A stretch of 64,000 nucleotides of DNA from Bidens hawaiensis (lineage: Eukaryota > Streptophyta > Magnoliopsida > Asterales > Asteraceae): NCBI GenBank assembly GCA_021521415.1, contig JAIQDT010007646.1, positions 1 to 64,000 on the forward strand, in the 5' to 3' direction. Under the pieces are notes generated by a model, which was given only the letters and a program-made list of their open reading frames with translations, did not search any database and was not told where the DNA came from. Shown here in pieces: positions 44,815-55,530 of this stretch. The position numbers and the translations under genes are program-made. The number at the start of each line of letters is the position of its first letter. The first letter of the stretch is position 1.

Positions 44815-44924
44815 GTTCTTAAAGAAATTTCTTCTTATCTTCTTCAAATTATAACCTAAAATTATTTGAAGCTATGAACTTTATGACTAATTTTTGCTTT
44901 GAATGTGTTTATTTGTTTGAACAG
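44815..44924 (+). other. Putative 5' UTR intron 2 of the aORF
   Basis: Donor CTCAG|GTTCTT (weak), acceptor TTTGTTTGAACAG|AT, 110 bases, AT-rich. The aORF ATG follows two bases after the acceptor. Confidence 0.35.
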
Positions 44925-46573
44925 ATATGGCGGATGACGAACCGATATACCCATTTGAGCACAAGCACAACATGTGTGCTTTTTTACAAGTTACTCTAGA
45001 TAATGATGAGGTGGCATATATGATACGATGGCTGCAATGATCAAATATACGCTTTGCCTTAACAGAGTGCCCTGTGATATACAGAAATCAACTGCTAGAT
45101 TGTTGGCGCTCAGCCACATTACATGATGATATAAATGGTAGGCATTTGGAAGCTACCGTGGCAAGGCGGGAGATCCGTGTAACTGAAAGATTAATCAGAG
45201 CCTGCTTGTAATTACATGATGATGATCACAATCCCATTCATTTTACAACTGATCATCTGCTGAAGATCTTTCAGCAAACTTTGGGTTATCAAGGTGATGT
45301 CAAGGAAGGACAATTCTAGAAAGGAATGTTCCCAAACCTGTATAGGTTTTTAATCCATCATATTATTCAGGGGTTTGCCACTAGAAAGGGAACATGGACT
45401 CTGATGAGTAGAGATCTGGAAAACGCAACTATGGCAGTTGTTTATGATCTACTTTTCAACTATTCAAGAATAATATTTGAGGGGATGGCAAGTATTTTGA
45501 GGAAAACAACAAAGAAAAATTCTTGGCATATCGTAGATTCCTTCAAATCATTTTTAACAATGTATTGAAAGATCTACCCACTATGGGGACCAATCATGTG
45601 CTTCAGAATCCCAATGTATATAAGAGGATTGCTACTTTGTCAAGCACAAGCAGATTCAATCCACAAGCTGAATTTGACATATTGCCATGGCTGATAGATC
45701 ATGATGCGGATATAATCCATGTTCTTGAATTAACCTCTGAGGAGGAAGATGATGAGGAGAGTGATGATGATTCTAATGAGTCCAGTGATGATGATGATGA
45801 AGGAGATGGACATGAAGGGGGGACCTGGAGGAGATTTTGTTGATGATGCACATGTTTAGGGGGAGGATCAGCCTTTACCCACACCACCACCAACACTTAT
45901 CCCTACCCCACCAGCCATACCACCTTTTTCAACACCACCACATGACCAAACAACTCAATCCCCACCATTCAAAACACCACCCACACATACCCAAATCCCA
46001 CCTGAAACCTTAAACCAAAGCCCACCTCAAACCATTGACCAAACTACATCTCAACGCTTAACCCAAACCTTTACCCAAGACCTAAGCCATACAATGCATG
46101 AACCCTATACCCAGAAACCCTTCCCACACACTTACAAACTTTCCCATCCACACCAATTACATCCCCAACACATTCCCAAACCTTAGAACAACCCATCCAA
46201 CCAACATTCGCAATAACCCATTCCAGAACACTTTTAATACAAAACATCAATCCCTTACCATCAACAAGTGAAAATATATTTGAGAACCCTAGCCCTCCTA
46301 CTGACCCAATCCATCCACAATCCCAAACCTTTAAACCAACCGCTGAACCTATCCAACTTTTACCTGAACTTTTCTCTACTTCACCACCACAAACCCCTCC
46401 TCTAGTAATTACCTATTTGAAAGAAATCTAGACCTTATGATGGAAAATGCTAATCTAAGAAGGAGGAATGCAGAGGTGTTGAAAGAAAATAATGATTGAA
46501 AGAATAGCTGGCACAAGCTCTATTGAAAATTCAAACCCTAGAGGCTGATGTTGAGAAGACCTCAGCTGCCCCA

Positions 46574-46586
46574 AAACAGGGGGAGA
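46574..46586 (+). other. Purine tract inside the aORF resembling the polypurine tract
   Basis: AAACAGGGGGAGA. The element's 3' tract is TAGGGGGAGA. The same tract occurs twice in the E4 aORF (minus, 31189-31204 and 31231-31244). Could be a second plus-strand priming site or merely the codons for KQGE. Confidence 0.35.
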
Positions 46587-47622
46587 ATATCTTGAATATG
46601 ATGGATTGGAGGTTGAAGATGATGGATTGAAAATTATCTTGAATACATTAGGTGATAGTGAGGATAAGGACAGTGATAAGAGAATGATTTTTGATGAAGA
46701 CTATGAGGGTGATAAATCTGGTGATGATGAACAGAACTATGATGTGGATGATGAGGTCTTGAATACTCTTTACGGAGATTTCGATGATGATTTGTTGAGG
46801 AAAGAAAAAGAGATTGATGTTGAAATGGAAAATCAAAACACTGATAATGTGGTAACAACATAAGCAATAACAACTGATGTTGTGGCTGCTGATGTATTAA
46901 CTGAAACTGATGTTGTAGCTACTGATGTACTGACCGAAGCTAACGCCACTGATGTTTTAATGGATGAGGGTGCTGCAACTGAGGAACTAATTCTCACAGA
47001 ACAAGAAACTCATGAAGAGAGTTCCAAAAACGTTGAGCATGACAAGGAGATGGAGGATTTATTGAATGATATTGACAATTTCCCCTCTGAAACCGAAGAA
47101 GAAAAGAAAAGAAGAATGGAGATGGGGAAAGCCAAAGTTGATGATGAGGAAGTGCTTGTTGTTACACAGAAGATAAATGATGAGGATGATGAAGAAGATG
47201 AATATGCTAAGGCTGCCAAAAGGCTTGAAAAGGTGATAAATGAAACAAGGGAGAGGGAATTTATTGCCCATACCTTAACTACAGAAGAGTTAACTGAACA
47301 AGAGACTTTGATTGAGCAAGCCAAGATTGCCAAAATTCTTGATGAAGAAGATGATGCAGATTAAGTGATAATTGAGGCAATGATAAAGATGAAACAGGCT
47401 GAAGAAGCTAATAACACTCTGGCAAATGTCTTAAGAAAATTCAGCCAACCTCAATATGAACCTCAAAGTGAAGATAAAACTAAAACCACTGCTGAAAGTA
47501 TAAATGAAGAATCTGTTAAGCAAGTGGAAACTGAAAAAACTATGGAAACATTGTTAAAAAAGGCTTCCATGATACATGATGATTTTACATCTCAGGTGAA
47601 GAAGTTTGGAAAGATTTATACT

Positions 47623-47676
47623 AGAAAGAGGAAGGCTGATGAGCAGACTGAAAAGTCAGCAAAAAGGACTAAAAAG
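47623..47676 (+). other. Bipartite nuclear localisation signal in the aORF
   Basis: RKRK, nine residues, then KRTKK, within IYTRKRKADEQ...KSAKRTKKND. Fits the bipartite consensus. Suggests a nuclear role for the protein. Confidence 0.55.
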
Positions 47677-48369
47677 AATGATGAACATGAATTTTCTGAT
47701 GAAAGTCCCAAGAAACATGAAAGCCCTTTAATGGTTGTTCCAAGTCAGATGATTATGCCTGAAGATGTTCCCAATCCAGAAGAACCAAGAATCGAAGCAG
47801 TAGATGGGTCAACTGAAAAGGAAGACACTACTGAAGAAGATGATTCTGAGTATGATGACAATATTGATAATGATACTGATGATGACAACATTGATGATAA
47901 TAATAATAATAACGATAATCAGGGTGATAAGACTAAAATGTTGTTATTGTGTTCCCTCAAGTTGAAATGACTGATGAACAGAGGGCAAGTATCCAACAAA
48001 GCCTGGATAAAGCAAGAAGCAGCAATCCTTTGATAATCAAGTTGATAAGATTTGGTTATGGATTTGAAAGATTGGCTCCTCTATCTGATGGGGAGTTGCA
48101 AAAGTTGATTGATAAGGAAGATGATGAAATCAGGAAAAGGATTGAAAAGAAAAACAAAGATTCTTTGAGGTATAGAGAGTATTTGAGAAAACAAGGACTT
48201 AATGAAAAATATTTGAGTAGGATGAGTTATGATTATTTGCAAAAACATTATAATTTGAACAGAGGAATCATTGAAAGGGAAGAAAAGGAGAGACTGGCAA
48301 GAGAGATGAAACAAACAGAAAAGATTGATGAATTATTAAAAATATTTGGTGGAAAATGTAAATATCTGA

Positions 48370-50060
48370 TTGATAGAGGCATGGCTCCTGAGTTAGTTTT
48401 ATATGGGCAGTCGACTAGTTTATATGTGGGTGATACTTACATTAAATACACCACTAGGGTTCAACAGGGAGACCCTCTTGGGCCTCTCCTTTTTGCCTTA
48501 GATTTGCACCCACTTGTTCACCAAATCAGAGATCGGTGCAAGATTCTCTTTCATGTTTGGTACTTGGATGATGGCACGATTATCGGGGATAGTAGAGAGG
48601 TGGCCAAAGCATTAGATATTATCAGGTATGAGGGGCCTCGTTTGGGTCTTGAATTAGTTAAGAAAACAAAGTTATTTTGGCCAACATGCAATGGGGTTAA
48701 GGTACAGGAGGGGTTGTTCCCTTGCGGTATTGGAAGGCCAGTGCTTGGCGTGAAACTCCTTGGTGGTGCTTTAAGCCGGGATGCGGGGTTTATCAGAAGT
48801 TTGGCTATGAAAAGGGCATCTAGCGCTGTGGAACTGATGAGCTGTCTCCCAAGACTTCGGGATCCTCAATGCGAGCTTCTTTTGCTTCGCTCTTGTATGG
48901 GAGTCGCCAAGCTTTTGTTAGGTTTGATAACGTGCCAACTTATGTATGTGGGGGAAGCTGCTTCTATATTTGACAATGGCCTTCGAATGGCGATTAAGGA
49001 CATCGTGGTTTATGGAGGTCCATTCTTTGGGGATCTTCAATGGAGGTTGGTATCACTTCCGACCCGTTATGGGGGGTTGGGTCTTTGTTCGGCTGAGGAT
49101 GTATCTACATATGCTTTTGTGGCTTCGAGAGCACAATCTTGGTGTTTGCAAGACCATATTCTTCGGGGTTGTGACATTCATGGGTTCTCTAATAAGGATC
49201 GTTTACATACTTCACTTCCAGATTTTGATCTTAGTGGGTTCTTTAAGAAGGACACCGCCCCCCTAAAGCCCAACATGTTGTGACGAGTGCCTTATTTAGT
49301 GGAACCCTCAAGAGTTTAGAAGTGAAGTTTGTTCTATCCCCTCGCCAAAAGGCGGTGTTTGAATGACTTCCGGCTTCTCGGGGTCAGGATTTTCTAACGG
49401 TCATCCCCATTGAAGGATTAGCCCAACGTATGCCGGGTTTGGAGTATCGGGCTATCGTTAAGTACCGGTTAATGATCCCTATGTTCCCGAATGATGAGCC
49501 TTGCCCAATTTGTCGCAAGGTCTATTTGGATTCTTTTTGTGACCATGCGGTGCATTGCAAAGAACTTTGTGGCTTTAAATACATACATGATTTGGTTAAG
49601 GATGTTCTGTGTGATGTTCTTAAACGGGCAGGGATTTCTACTAAAAAGGAGGCATGTGTTAACTTTCTCACGGATTCTCTTGAAGGGAGGTCTACTTTAC
49701 GACCAGCTGATATTCTTGTGTTCGGGTGGGCTGGGGGAAACACGCCTGTGTGGATCTTATAAGAGTGTCTTCTCTTGTTGGGCTCAAGGACCGTGGGTAT
49801 CTAGTGGGTCAGGCTGCGTTGAAGTCTGAATCGGGCAAAGTTGTTAAACACGAGAAACCTTGTTTAGATAATCAACATGTCTTTCTACCATTTGCCTTTG
49901 ATACATTTGGTTTCTGGCCCAGAGGCTATGAAATTTTTTAGTAGGGTTTAGCGCGTTATACATAGAAAGTCTTCAACTTCTAGGTCCCAAAGCTTCGTTT
50001 TTAGCTGGATTGGGCTTGCTATTCAAAAGGGGGTTGCGGCGCAACATGTTGCTTATTTTC
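48370..50060 (+). mobile_element. Non-LTR retrotransposon fragment with RT and restriction-like endonuclease
   Basis: The RT palm is open in 48370-49283: RVQQGDPLGPLLFALDLHPL, then WYLDDGTIIGDS with both catalytic aspartates, then thumb-like text (KKTKLFWPTCNGVKV). The 5' part, including the first catalytic Asp motif, is absent. After stops, 49430-49762 has a zinc-finger-like CPICRKVYLDSFCDHAVHC and LRPADILVFGW. In the next frame (49726-49941) come VDLIRVSSLVG and ALKSESGKVVKHEK. R-P-x-D...V-D...K...K is the layout of a restriction-like (PD-D/ExK) endonuclease, as in R2/NeSL/Utopia-type elements, not the AP-endonuclease of plant L1. Clade not resolved. Confidence 0.68.
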
Positions 50061-50099
50061 CTGCCACTTTATTGTTATCGTTTTATAATAAATTATATA
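50061..50099. other. Junction between non-LTR fragment and E6
   Basis: AT-rich, TATTGTTATCGTTTTATAAT-like. No clean poly-A tail or target duplication could be defined. Confidence 0.35.
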
Positions 50100-50400
50100 T
50101 AAAATTTCATTGAAAAAGTTTAAATAGTCAATCAAAACACCTAAGTTTGCTAAAAAATTCAAAAACATTAAGGCCTGCTAGAAATATCATATTCATAAAT
50201 AATCAAATATCAAGCTTGCTTGAAAGAGTTAAACTTCAAATAAAACAGTCAAGTCTACTCGAAAGTTTGTAAAACATCAAAGCATCCTCGAAAAAGATGA
50301 ACTTAGACAAAAATATCTAAGTTTACCCGAAAAGGTTGAAAATAATCAAACCTTACTCGAAAGTACATATTCAAACATATTAAATGTAAAATGCAACTCT
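50100..50400 (-). repeat. CGAGCA-type motifs in the E6 spacer
   Basis: Inverted units TTTGCTAAA, CTGCTAGAA, CTACTCGAAAG, TCCTCGAAAAA and TTACCCGAAAA, irregularly spaced. Same word as the E3 spacer. Confidence 0.65.
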
Positions 50401-51896
50401 TTTTTGTCTTAAACCATATTTAAAACAGTTTTATCATTAGAAATCATTGTTTATGAGAAAATGGTGCATAATGATATAAAAATTCAGTCTTAATTCCTTT
50501 CAAAACATTTTCTTTACTTTTGTGAAAAGATCTCAAAATGGGATCATATTGATTAAGTAGCTTCTCAATACTTCATTCTCAGCATTATTGTGACACATTA
50601 GGCAGGTTAATAGCATGTCTAGACTTAAAATGAACTTCATTGCCTTGGTGATATGATTAGGGTTCAATTAATTTGCATAAGACTAAAATGGATAACACAT
50701 ATTGTGTTATGATGCTCCATATCTATTCTCAAGGCTTATTTGTCCTTCTCTAAATCACCTCGAATTGACTCCGATCCCCTAATAGTTGGTCTAAACATTT
50801 TAATGACAAAACATTTTTAAGTTTATTTGATTTTTCTTTTTAAAACTTAAAACATATGTGAGGTTAAATGTTGGTCTTACATGCCACGCAGTTCGGACTT
50901 ATAGGCCTTTCATTCGAGACATGACAGGACCTACTTTTGTGCCCCCATCTCTGTAGTTCTAATATTAACTCACATGTTTGGATTTTCTTTCAAAGTTTGT
51001 GAACATATATATCAACATTTGGTTGAATAAATATTAAACAATTTTTGTTCACATTTGTCCTTTGTCATTCTTAATAAGATAATTCATTTTTGGTGGCCAA
51101 ATACCAACAGGCTCGTGTATGACTGGATAATCACTTTTCTGCCTATCATTCGGAAAAATATATATTGGAACATGCATAGACAAAAATGTAGCTCCACATA
51201 AAGTTTAGCATTTTTATTTTGTTTATATCATCTAAGATTTTACATATCATGGAAAGCAACCATACTTATCAATGACTGTACTAATTGTCTTTTTAGCCTA
51301 TTAAATCCATATGATTTGCAAAATAACCAATGTACTATCATTTCCCAAAAGGTTGGATCAATTTTTATTGAAATGGCCCCTTTGAAACTTCTATGAAGCT
51401 TGAACTGAATAATCTTATCATATCTCAACACCATAATCAACTTGCTCAGTTTTTGTCAAAAATGTTTTGAGTAAAATCTTCTTGAAAGCTTTTCATTTGA
51501 GCATACAAATTTTGACACAAAAACATATTTTGACACAAACAGTAAGGAACATATTCAAATCATAACATGAATGACATCATCAAAACAAGCAGACTCCAAA
51601 CAATGCATATTCTAACCTATCCTAATCACATCATCATATCAGATAATATACATAATCAAAATCCACATAATCAAGACATCAGATAAGCACACACAAATAT
51701 ATCAATTCAAACACTTATCTTGACATCACAAATTCACTGATTACTAACCTAAGCATCAAAGATACCTAAGTCACTCAAATAATCAATCAAAGCACTGATC
51801 AGTTAACAGGAAAAACACTTTCACATATCAAACATAAATCACTCATCAAGACCTTTCTAAAGATAGTCAATTAGCACAATGAGCATACAACATCAA
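50401..51896 (-). other. E6 post-pol noncoding region
   Basis: Homologous in patches to E3 41631-43319 and E1 15383-16192 (for example the inverted ATATGATAAGATTATTCAGT at ~51410). The hairpin units seen in E1/E3 are deleted here: the text jumps from the AAGCTTCATAG patch to GGGAAATGATAGTACATTGG. No gene. Confidence 0.55.
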
Positions 51897-52962
51897 TCAG
51901 ACCTCATTAGAGTTGATAATTCCCAAGGCTTTTTGAAGAAAGTGGAATCTAGTTTATCAAGTGGCTTGGTAAATAGGCCAGCCAAATTATCACTTGTATC
52001 AACTCTTTTCATTTCAATTATACCTTTTTCACTACAATACCTAATTAAATGATGTCTAATTTAAATGTGCTTGGTCTTGGAGTGTTGAACTGGATTCTTA
52101 ACAATAAACAATGCAGTAGTATTATCAATAAAGATAGGGGTCTTCAAGAAATTCAAACGATAATCCAGCATCTGATTTTGAATTCAAAGAACTTGTGCAC
52201 AACAGCAGATGCAGCAGCAATATATTTAGCTTCATCAGTTGAGATTGACATTGTAGTTTGTTTCTTGCACTTCCAAGACACCAGCCTATCTCCTAGAAAT
52301 TGGCATCCACCGGATGTTGACTTTCTACTCATGTTGCATCCATCATAATCACTGTCAGTATAAGCAATTAGATCAAAGGAATGGTTCTTTGGGTACCATG
52401 TCCCTAAATCAGGTTTTCCTTTCAAATATCTAAAATTCCTTTTGACAGCAGTCATGTGAGAGATCTTTGGAGATGATAGGAATCTTGCACATACACATAC
52501 AACAAACATGATTTCTGGCCTTTATGTAGTCATATACATCAGAGATCTAATCTTTGCTATGTACTCATATTCATCAACAGGCTCCCCCTTTTCATCTGCA
52601 ATCATATTTTCATTGGTGTCCATTGGAGTTGAAGCAGTTTGGAGATCTTGACACTTGAACTTATTCAACATGTCCTGCACATACTTTGACTGGCATTTGA
52701 AGATACCATCAGCCTTTTGTTGAAGTTGTAGTCCAAGAAAGAAGTTCATTTCTCCCATAGAGCTCATATTGTACTGGGACTTCATCACTTCTTCTAACTT
52801 CAGATACATTTGTTCATTTGTTGAACCAAAGATAATATCATCCATATAGACCTGAAGTATGAGTAAATCTCTTCCTCTCCTTTTTGTAAAAGAGGGTCTT
52901 GTCAATGGCTCCCCTTTGGAAAGCATTAGCAAGCAGGTGGTTTGATAACTCATCATACCAAG
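51897..52962 (-). pseudogene. E6 pol: RT C-half and RNase H
   Basis: Catalytic box QVYMDDIIFGS (YMDD, 52837-52848) is intact. SMGEMNFFLGLQLQQKADG and STPMDTNENMIADEKGEPVD follow. The first open piece (52956-52522) ends in a stop near 52522. The next (52509-52153) has FDLIAYTDSDYDGCNMSRKS and TKHIE-type text. The end (to 51897) is frameshifted, with the usual ...DNLAGLFTKPL-like terminus. Less damaged than E1/E3 in this part. Confidence 0.87.
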
Positions 52963-53583
52963 TGTTAGGGCAAAGATTTTATGCTGAGGATACTTTATCC
53001 TTATGTTGCTTATGGATCATTTATCCTTGAGATATAGTCCAGGTTGCGAAAGATCAAGGATCCTCGGTATTATTTATATACTAATGATTATGTTTGAATG
53101 GAGTTGATATTAATAGATATAATGGCTCCAAGACCTGGTCTGCCTTATATTTCGCTGCAAGACTCTTTCAGGACGTGGTCAAAGAGTGGGAGCGGCTAGT
53201 GGAAGAATGGCGAGAAAATAGGACTAGATGTTTATCTTTTTATTTATGTTCAGTTTATGATCAGTTAGTAAATCACTTCGCACATACCAGATACATTGAG
53301 AACTCTCTCTAGCAGTACACACATACATAGCTTTTTTTGTAACAATGATCATATTCTCCAAACCATTGTAACCTCATTTTTTATTAATAGAAGTGGTGAT
53401 AGACGATTTGTCATCACCCGGGGTTTTTGTGACGGCGATCCAAACAAGATCAAGGGCTTTTCCTAGTAATAAATCCTCGTGTTCTTACTTGAAACTATTA
53501 CATAATCGTTATTATCAAATTAGCACTAGACCCCACCTTACATATTTTGTTATTTTATCCTTAGTCTATTTTTGACCAAAACA
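52963..53583 (+). repeat. G2 5' LTR (621 bp)
   Basis: TGTTAGGGCAAAGATTTTAT to TTTTTGACCAAAACA. Collinear with the G3 LTR (GGATCATTTATCCTT, TCATCACCC and GATCAAGGGCTTTTCCT shared). Confidence 0.86.
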
Positions 53584-53585
53584 AT

Positions 53586-53603
53586 TTGGCGCCCACCATG
53601 GGG
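53586..53603 (+). other. G2 primer binding site
   Basis: TTGGCGCCCACCATGGGG, two bases after the LTR. The G3 equivalent is TTTGGTGCCCACCTTGGGG. Not the iMet type; this class is usually assigned to an Arg tRNA in Tat/Ogre elements (from memory). Confidence 0.7.
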
Positions 53604-53669
53604 CAATTGGTGCTATAACCCAGAAAATACCCTATCAATATTCAACATTTTCAATCCATACCACCATCA

Positions 53670-55530
53670 ATGGCCTCTCAACAATCTTTTGCTTCATCCA
53701 CCATGCCTCCATCAGTTTCTCACCCACCAAGAACCTTAACACCGATGCCTCCTCCGCTAGCAGCAGCCCCAAGGACCACCGCGACTGGACACAAGACACA
53801 AATTCCAGTCTTCCAGAGCTCAAAAACCACTGCTGCCACTTCGGTGGTTAACTCTAACAATGACATTTCTACTATGTTTTAACAGGTTAAAGCATATATG
53901 TGAGATAGAAGATCTCAAGACGAATAAGAGGCCACTGGAGGATCAGACTCCTTTGATGCCAAGGATGGTGGATTTCACCACTCTAGGATCCGTAGCTCAG
54001 CAAGCTCAAGGATCTTTGTTCCTCCAACAAGGATCATCTATGCTTCAACAAAGATCAATGGGTCAGCAAGCTCAAGGATCCTCGTTCCTTCAACAAGGTG
54101 GATCCATGGGTCAACTAGCTCAAGGATCCTCAATCTTCCAGCAAGGATCATCTATCCTTCAACCAGGTTCCATGGGTCAGCAGACTCAACGATTCGCTTT
54201 CCTTCAGCAAGGATCATCCATCCCTCAGCCTGGATCCTCTGGATTGTATCATCAGGGAGCCTTCAATTTCCAACCTCATGGATCATTCTGGCAGAGTCAA
54301 GGATCCTCATGAATTCAGCATCAAAGGTCTTCAGAGGTCCATGAAGGAGACAACATCCCTATGCAGATCATTGCCTCTTGTGGACCAACTACCAAAGCAG
54401 ATGCTTCCTATCTGGGCTACTCTTCTGGTATGCCAACATTTAGTTAACAAAGAGGTAATCCTTATAATCCTATATCCTTAGACACTAACCTTGGTTCCTT
54501 TCAGGATACATGTATCAATCAGGCCATGGCTAAGGAACTTAAGAAGCTTAAGTTTATGATATTGAGCGTCCCAGGAGTGGTCTGACCAATTCCTGAAATA
54601 CCAGAGGGATCCACAAGCTGTCCAGATTTGCTCCACTGATCTAGAAGAACAAACCCCCAATATGAAGGCGTATGATGGAACCACTGATCCAGAAGAACAT
54701 GTGACTCAGTATAGGGAGAGGATGGAGATCAATCCAAGTCCGAAAAGACTCAAAGGGTCCTGTCTATGCAAGGGCTTCGGATCCACGTTAACAGGATCTG
54801 CACTTAAATGGCTGCTAAGTATTCCTCCTTACTCTGTTACTTCTTTTTCACACTTCGTTAATTTATTCAATAGCCAATTTTCTTGTAGTAGAAAATTCGA
54901 GAAATTAACTAGTGACTTATATAGAGTTGTCCAACCTTATGATAAATCCTTAAGGGACTTTGTTACAAGGTTTGGCAGGGAAGCCCTAGAAATCCCTAAT
55001 CTTGATATGGCTATGGCTGTTGAGGCATTCAAGATGGGACTACATAAGGGCTTCCCTTTTTATGACGATCTTCTGATGACACCATGCAGGACTTTAGATG
55101 AAGTCAGAAACAGGGCACTCGGGTTTCTAAGGCTAGAGGATGACAAGAAGATCCAAAAACTATTAGGAGCTCCAACAAAACAAGAGTCACCTAACCAACA
55201 AGGATCCTCATTCAGAAATAACAACTCAAAGTCGTACTCCAACTTCAACAACCAAAACGTCTGAGCAGTCGAAGAAGGAGACGATAATAATGAGGATTGC
55301 CCAAGTATTTCCGAGTATTCTTTCTCAGTAGATACTCATGGCCTGATCTGTGCTATGAAGGATCTTGGAGACAAAGCAATGTGGCCTTGGAAAAATGAGA
55401 AGTTGACATCCTTCAAGGACAAGTCTAAATTGTGTGCATTCCACGAAGATTTTGCCCATTTGACGGATGAATGCATTGGTCTAAGAAGGGAAGTAAAGGC
55501 CACTTCAAAGACCACCTGGGAAGAATAAAA
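53670..55530 (+). pseudogene. G2 gag (broken), with Gln/Ser-rich 22-residue repeats
   Basis: ATG 53670 (MASQQSFASSTMPPSVS) matches the G3 start (57177). A P/A/S-rich N-terminus, a stop at about 53880, then 22-residue repeats (53990-54300; units like QGSSFLQQGSSMLQQ...MGQQA). After a shift, the retrotransposon gag domain from 54662: YDGTTDPEEHVTQYRERMEI, GSALKWLLSIPPYSV and LRDFVTRFGREALEIPNLD. The C-terminal zinc-like site is CAFHEDFAHLTDEC (~55436), a C-x2-H-x4-H-x4-C form as usual in Tat-type Gag. Confidence 0.86.
53993..54250 (+). repeat. 66-bp tandem repeats in G2 gag
   Basis: Units begin (G)GGTCAGCAAGCTCAAGGATC, with starts at about 53994 and 54060 (66 apart) and later units slightly shorter or longer. 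Homologous to the cleaner array in G3. Confidence 0.75.

Larger units (their letters stand above)
33419..48369 (+). mobile_element. E3: large Ty1/copia element, LTR to aORF, no 3' LTR
   Basis: LTR, iMet primer site, leader, long gag, complete copia pol, post-pol region, motif-rich spacer and the most complete aORF of the window. It is cut by a non-LTR fragment at about 48370. Structure and sequence match E1 throughout. It is inserted in the E4 spacer. Many nonsense and frameshift mutations. Confidence 0.85.
44927..48369 (+). pseudogene. E3 extra ORF (aORF) between pol and 3' LTR
   Basis: Unknown protein of about 1,140 codons, sense strand, start MADDEPIYPFEHKHNM at 44927. In-frame stops at about 45038, 45209 and 45317, frameshifts near 45500 and after 45840. 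Regions: an N-terminal folded-looking domain (to ~45700) with NIRFALTECPVIYRNQLL, LYRFLIHHIIQGFATRKGTW and YSRIIFEGMASIL; an Asp/Glu/Ser run; a Pro/Thr-rich part (45870-46400); TSAAPKQGENILN (46560); a long acidic coil-like region (46606-47364); a bipartite nuclear signal (47623-47676); an acidic D/N run; and a basic/coiled C-terminus (47949-48360). No transposase, RT or env motif. I recall similar text as uncharacterised proteins in composite plants, but cannot verify it. Confidence 0.65.
50100..52962 (-). mobile_element. E6: spacer and pol end of an E1/E3-group copia (probably E4 continued)
   Basis: On the minus strand: RT (from 52962), RNase H (to 51897), post-pol region and the motif spacer (50400-50100). 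E4 has the opposite end (spacer, aORF, LTR) in the same orientation on the other side of E3. This is what one element split by an insertion would look like. G2 starts at 52963, inside a Trp-Tyr codon pair of RT. Confidence 0.75.

Noticed and set aside
46634..46873. His-rich minus-strand frame opposite the aORF
   Set aside because: Antisense shadow of Asp (GAT/GAC) codons of the acidic region.
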